Positions 37,684 through 40,600 of a stretch of DNA of 64,000 bases are shown here, piece by piece. Made by a program: the position numbers and the translations under genes. The notes beneath the pieces were generated by a model. That model had not been told where the DNA came from and searched no databases. It saw nothing but the letters and a program-made list of their open reading frames with translations. Origin of the DNA: Enchytraeus crypticus (Eukaryota; Annelida; Clitellata; Enchytraeida; Enchytraeidae). Each line of letters begins with the position of its first letter. Within the stretch, counting starts at the first letter, position 1. The DNA is taken from NCBI GenBank assembly GCA_905160935.1, contig CAJHZI010000559.1:172441-236440 (forward strand), read 5' to 3'.

Positions 37684-40600
37684 TGTATATATATATATAT
37701 ATATCCGGTCGTGGATAATACAGAGCACTACGGACGTCGTTAGCTTGTTGTCTCCATTTTCTGGTCTTTCCATTTATGTGCCCTCTGAATTTTCGATTCA
37801 ACGGCAAGAATCAACCAGTTCGGCATTTCAATCGTACATTCATGTAAAATAGCTGCTTGCCACACTGCTGTTAAATCTACTACTACTGCACTGGTTAAAA
37901 ATTTTAAGATTTTGATGAAAACCGTTTTCTATGTGTGTAGATAGTGCAAGAGTGTGATCCACTGTACATATATCCCTCCTGAAGCCGGTTTGTTTTAGTT
38001 TGAGGAATTCGTCTACCTTTAGAGTGATACTCTAAAACAGGGGTTCTTAAACTGTGGGTCGCGACCCGAAAGTGGGTCGCGAGGCTGGTCTCGGTGGGTC
38101 GCCAAGGTCCCCAGAAACATTAAAAAACATAAAACCTTACATTAATCTTTTAATAGTTTTTGTGAACTCTCAACAATAACAACTGAAAAGGAAGTTTTTA
38201 ATTGTATCAACATAATTTTAATGTATCTCAGATAACAAACTACAGGGGTCAGACTGTGTAAGAATTACTACAGACGTACGTTGAAACCTCAATACAATGA
38301 CTGGAGTTCGTGCTGGATTATTTCAGATCTTTAAAAGCGTTGCTCGTCTTTCAGTGTCCTAGCAATGTTTAATTCACCACGAAGCATTGAAAACTAAAGA
38401 TTTAGGTGAAGATTTGCATGAAGTGTTGCGCAAGGATGTTAAAATGATTAATGTCATTAAAGCTAGCACACTGAATACACGATTTGTTTCAAGTTCTAAA
38501 TTCAGAAATTGGTGCGTAACATGAGCACTTAATTATTGCTGCCAACAGAGGTAAGGTGGATATCAAGTGAGAAAGTTTTGCAAAGGCTTCTTTAATTGAG
38601 AAATGAAGTACTTGTTTTCCTGCTGAACAAGAATTCTTATCAGTCGGTAAGAGATTGCCTGACTGATCAGCTTTGATTGTCAAAGTTGGTCTATCTGGTA
38701 GACATTTTTGGTATGTTCAATGTATGAAATTGAGCCTACTGGGAAGAGAAAGTAATCTGTTTCGGCACACAGATAAAATACTAGCATTTTTGAAGAAATT
38801 GAAGAATTGGAAAATGCGAATAGAAAATATAGAATGGACATGCTTTCTTGCTTGTCAGATGTCCATACTCAAGCTGAATTTGCTGCCATATCAGCTTCCA
38901 TCACTACTGTAATCTCTAACCATCTATATTTGCTTTCAAAACTAACTTAAACAATATTTCTTGACAGAGCCAAACTCCGTTCTTCAGTGGGTAAGAAATC
39001 CATTGGATCAACATCTGATTGATTTCTTACCAACATGGGTTTCTCATCGAATGGATTTCTTGTGTCAGTTTACTATCACTTTCTGCAGTAACTGAGGAAA
39101 AATTAATTGAGCTTTCGTGCGATTGGTCGTTGCGAATGAAGTTTAACGCTATGAGGCTTTCAGAATTTTGGATTTATGCTTCTTCGGAATGTCCAGAATT
39201 ATCAGAAATAGCCATAACAGCACTGCCCTCATTTATTACCAGTTAGACCTATCTGTGCTAAAAGTGGATTTTCTGCAATGACTGTCGTGAAACAAAGTGC
39301 AGAGATAGGCTGAATGTTTCTGACGACCTAGGGTGTGTCTGTCCCCACTTGATCCACGTTTTGATCTCCATATTAATGCTAAGCAAGAGCATCTATCTCA
39401 CAAGTAAAAATTGACTACTACTAGTGCTTAGCCTTAACTAATTTGCTAAGTATAGACTACTGTTCAGCACAAGTTTTAACGTGACAGTTAACTTTTTCCG
39501 ATAGACCGTATAATATATTTATATCTTTCTATTAATTCCGTAAATCATCTGCTAGCCTTCTACTAAACTATATAATAAAATGGTAACAATGACACTAGTA
39601 AATAGAAATTTCTGAAATGTCTGATTTACAATCTTATGATAAACTGTATGGTGTGGGTCGCCGGTTTCAATTTTTTTTTGAGTGGGTCACCATGCTTTAA
39701 AGTTTAAGAACCTCTGCTCTAAAACATTAGATGCACTAATCTCTTGCATTATCTCTTGCATTATCTTGTTGAGGAAGCGAATGAGCGGAATTCTGGGCAG
39801 ATATTATCATATCATAACGTGCTGCCTTCCTACATCGCAAACTCTGAAGTGCCCTCATTAATAAATCTCATCAATAATGAAAGGTGGTTCGAGTAGTAGA
39901 GATTATTTGAGTAATAGAACTTAATTGTGATGTTTCCACTTTTTAAACTTTTTCTCTACCTTACGTTGCTGTGGTTTATCCTTAGGAATTTTGCCAGTGT
40001 TCACTAGATGTAAAGCAATGTCTTTTGCCTTCACAGATGAGCGTGTTTGGGCTGGCGGGGAGGGGTTAGAGCGGCACCAAGCCGTATGATTAAGTTCCAG
40101 CCTTTCCTGCTGCAATGTTTAAAAACGTAAGCAGTGATTTTACGATATTTTGCAGCTGATTCCCAGCGAGATCTCTTTCCTTCTTTTAGTGTGTCAACGA
40201 GCTGGTCGTTCTCGGAAGATGCCTAACAGAGATCTGGGCAATGGCTAGTGTTCCATCTAGCTGACTTGAAGGTGCGGCCTTGCTACACATCATACAGCAA
40301 TGAGATACTATTTGTTGATGTCCAATGATCCAGTTTCTCATCATCATCATTGTTCGAACTTTACCCCAGTCCCTCTGATGGCTGTTGAAATATCCTACAT
40401 GCTCTACAGAATGTTCTAATACCGGTAGCACGTCTCCATCCCAGCACTACACTAGAGATTTGTGGACAGTTGCAATTCTGGTACTACTATCTGTGTAACA
40501 TAGCAGTACTTTGATCTCTCGACAATGCTGGCATGGAATAAGTCTTGGCGTATGCAGGTAGCTCGTCTGTGCTTGGCTTTCGTTTAAAAAAACCAAGAGA

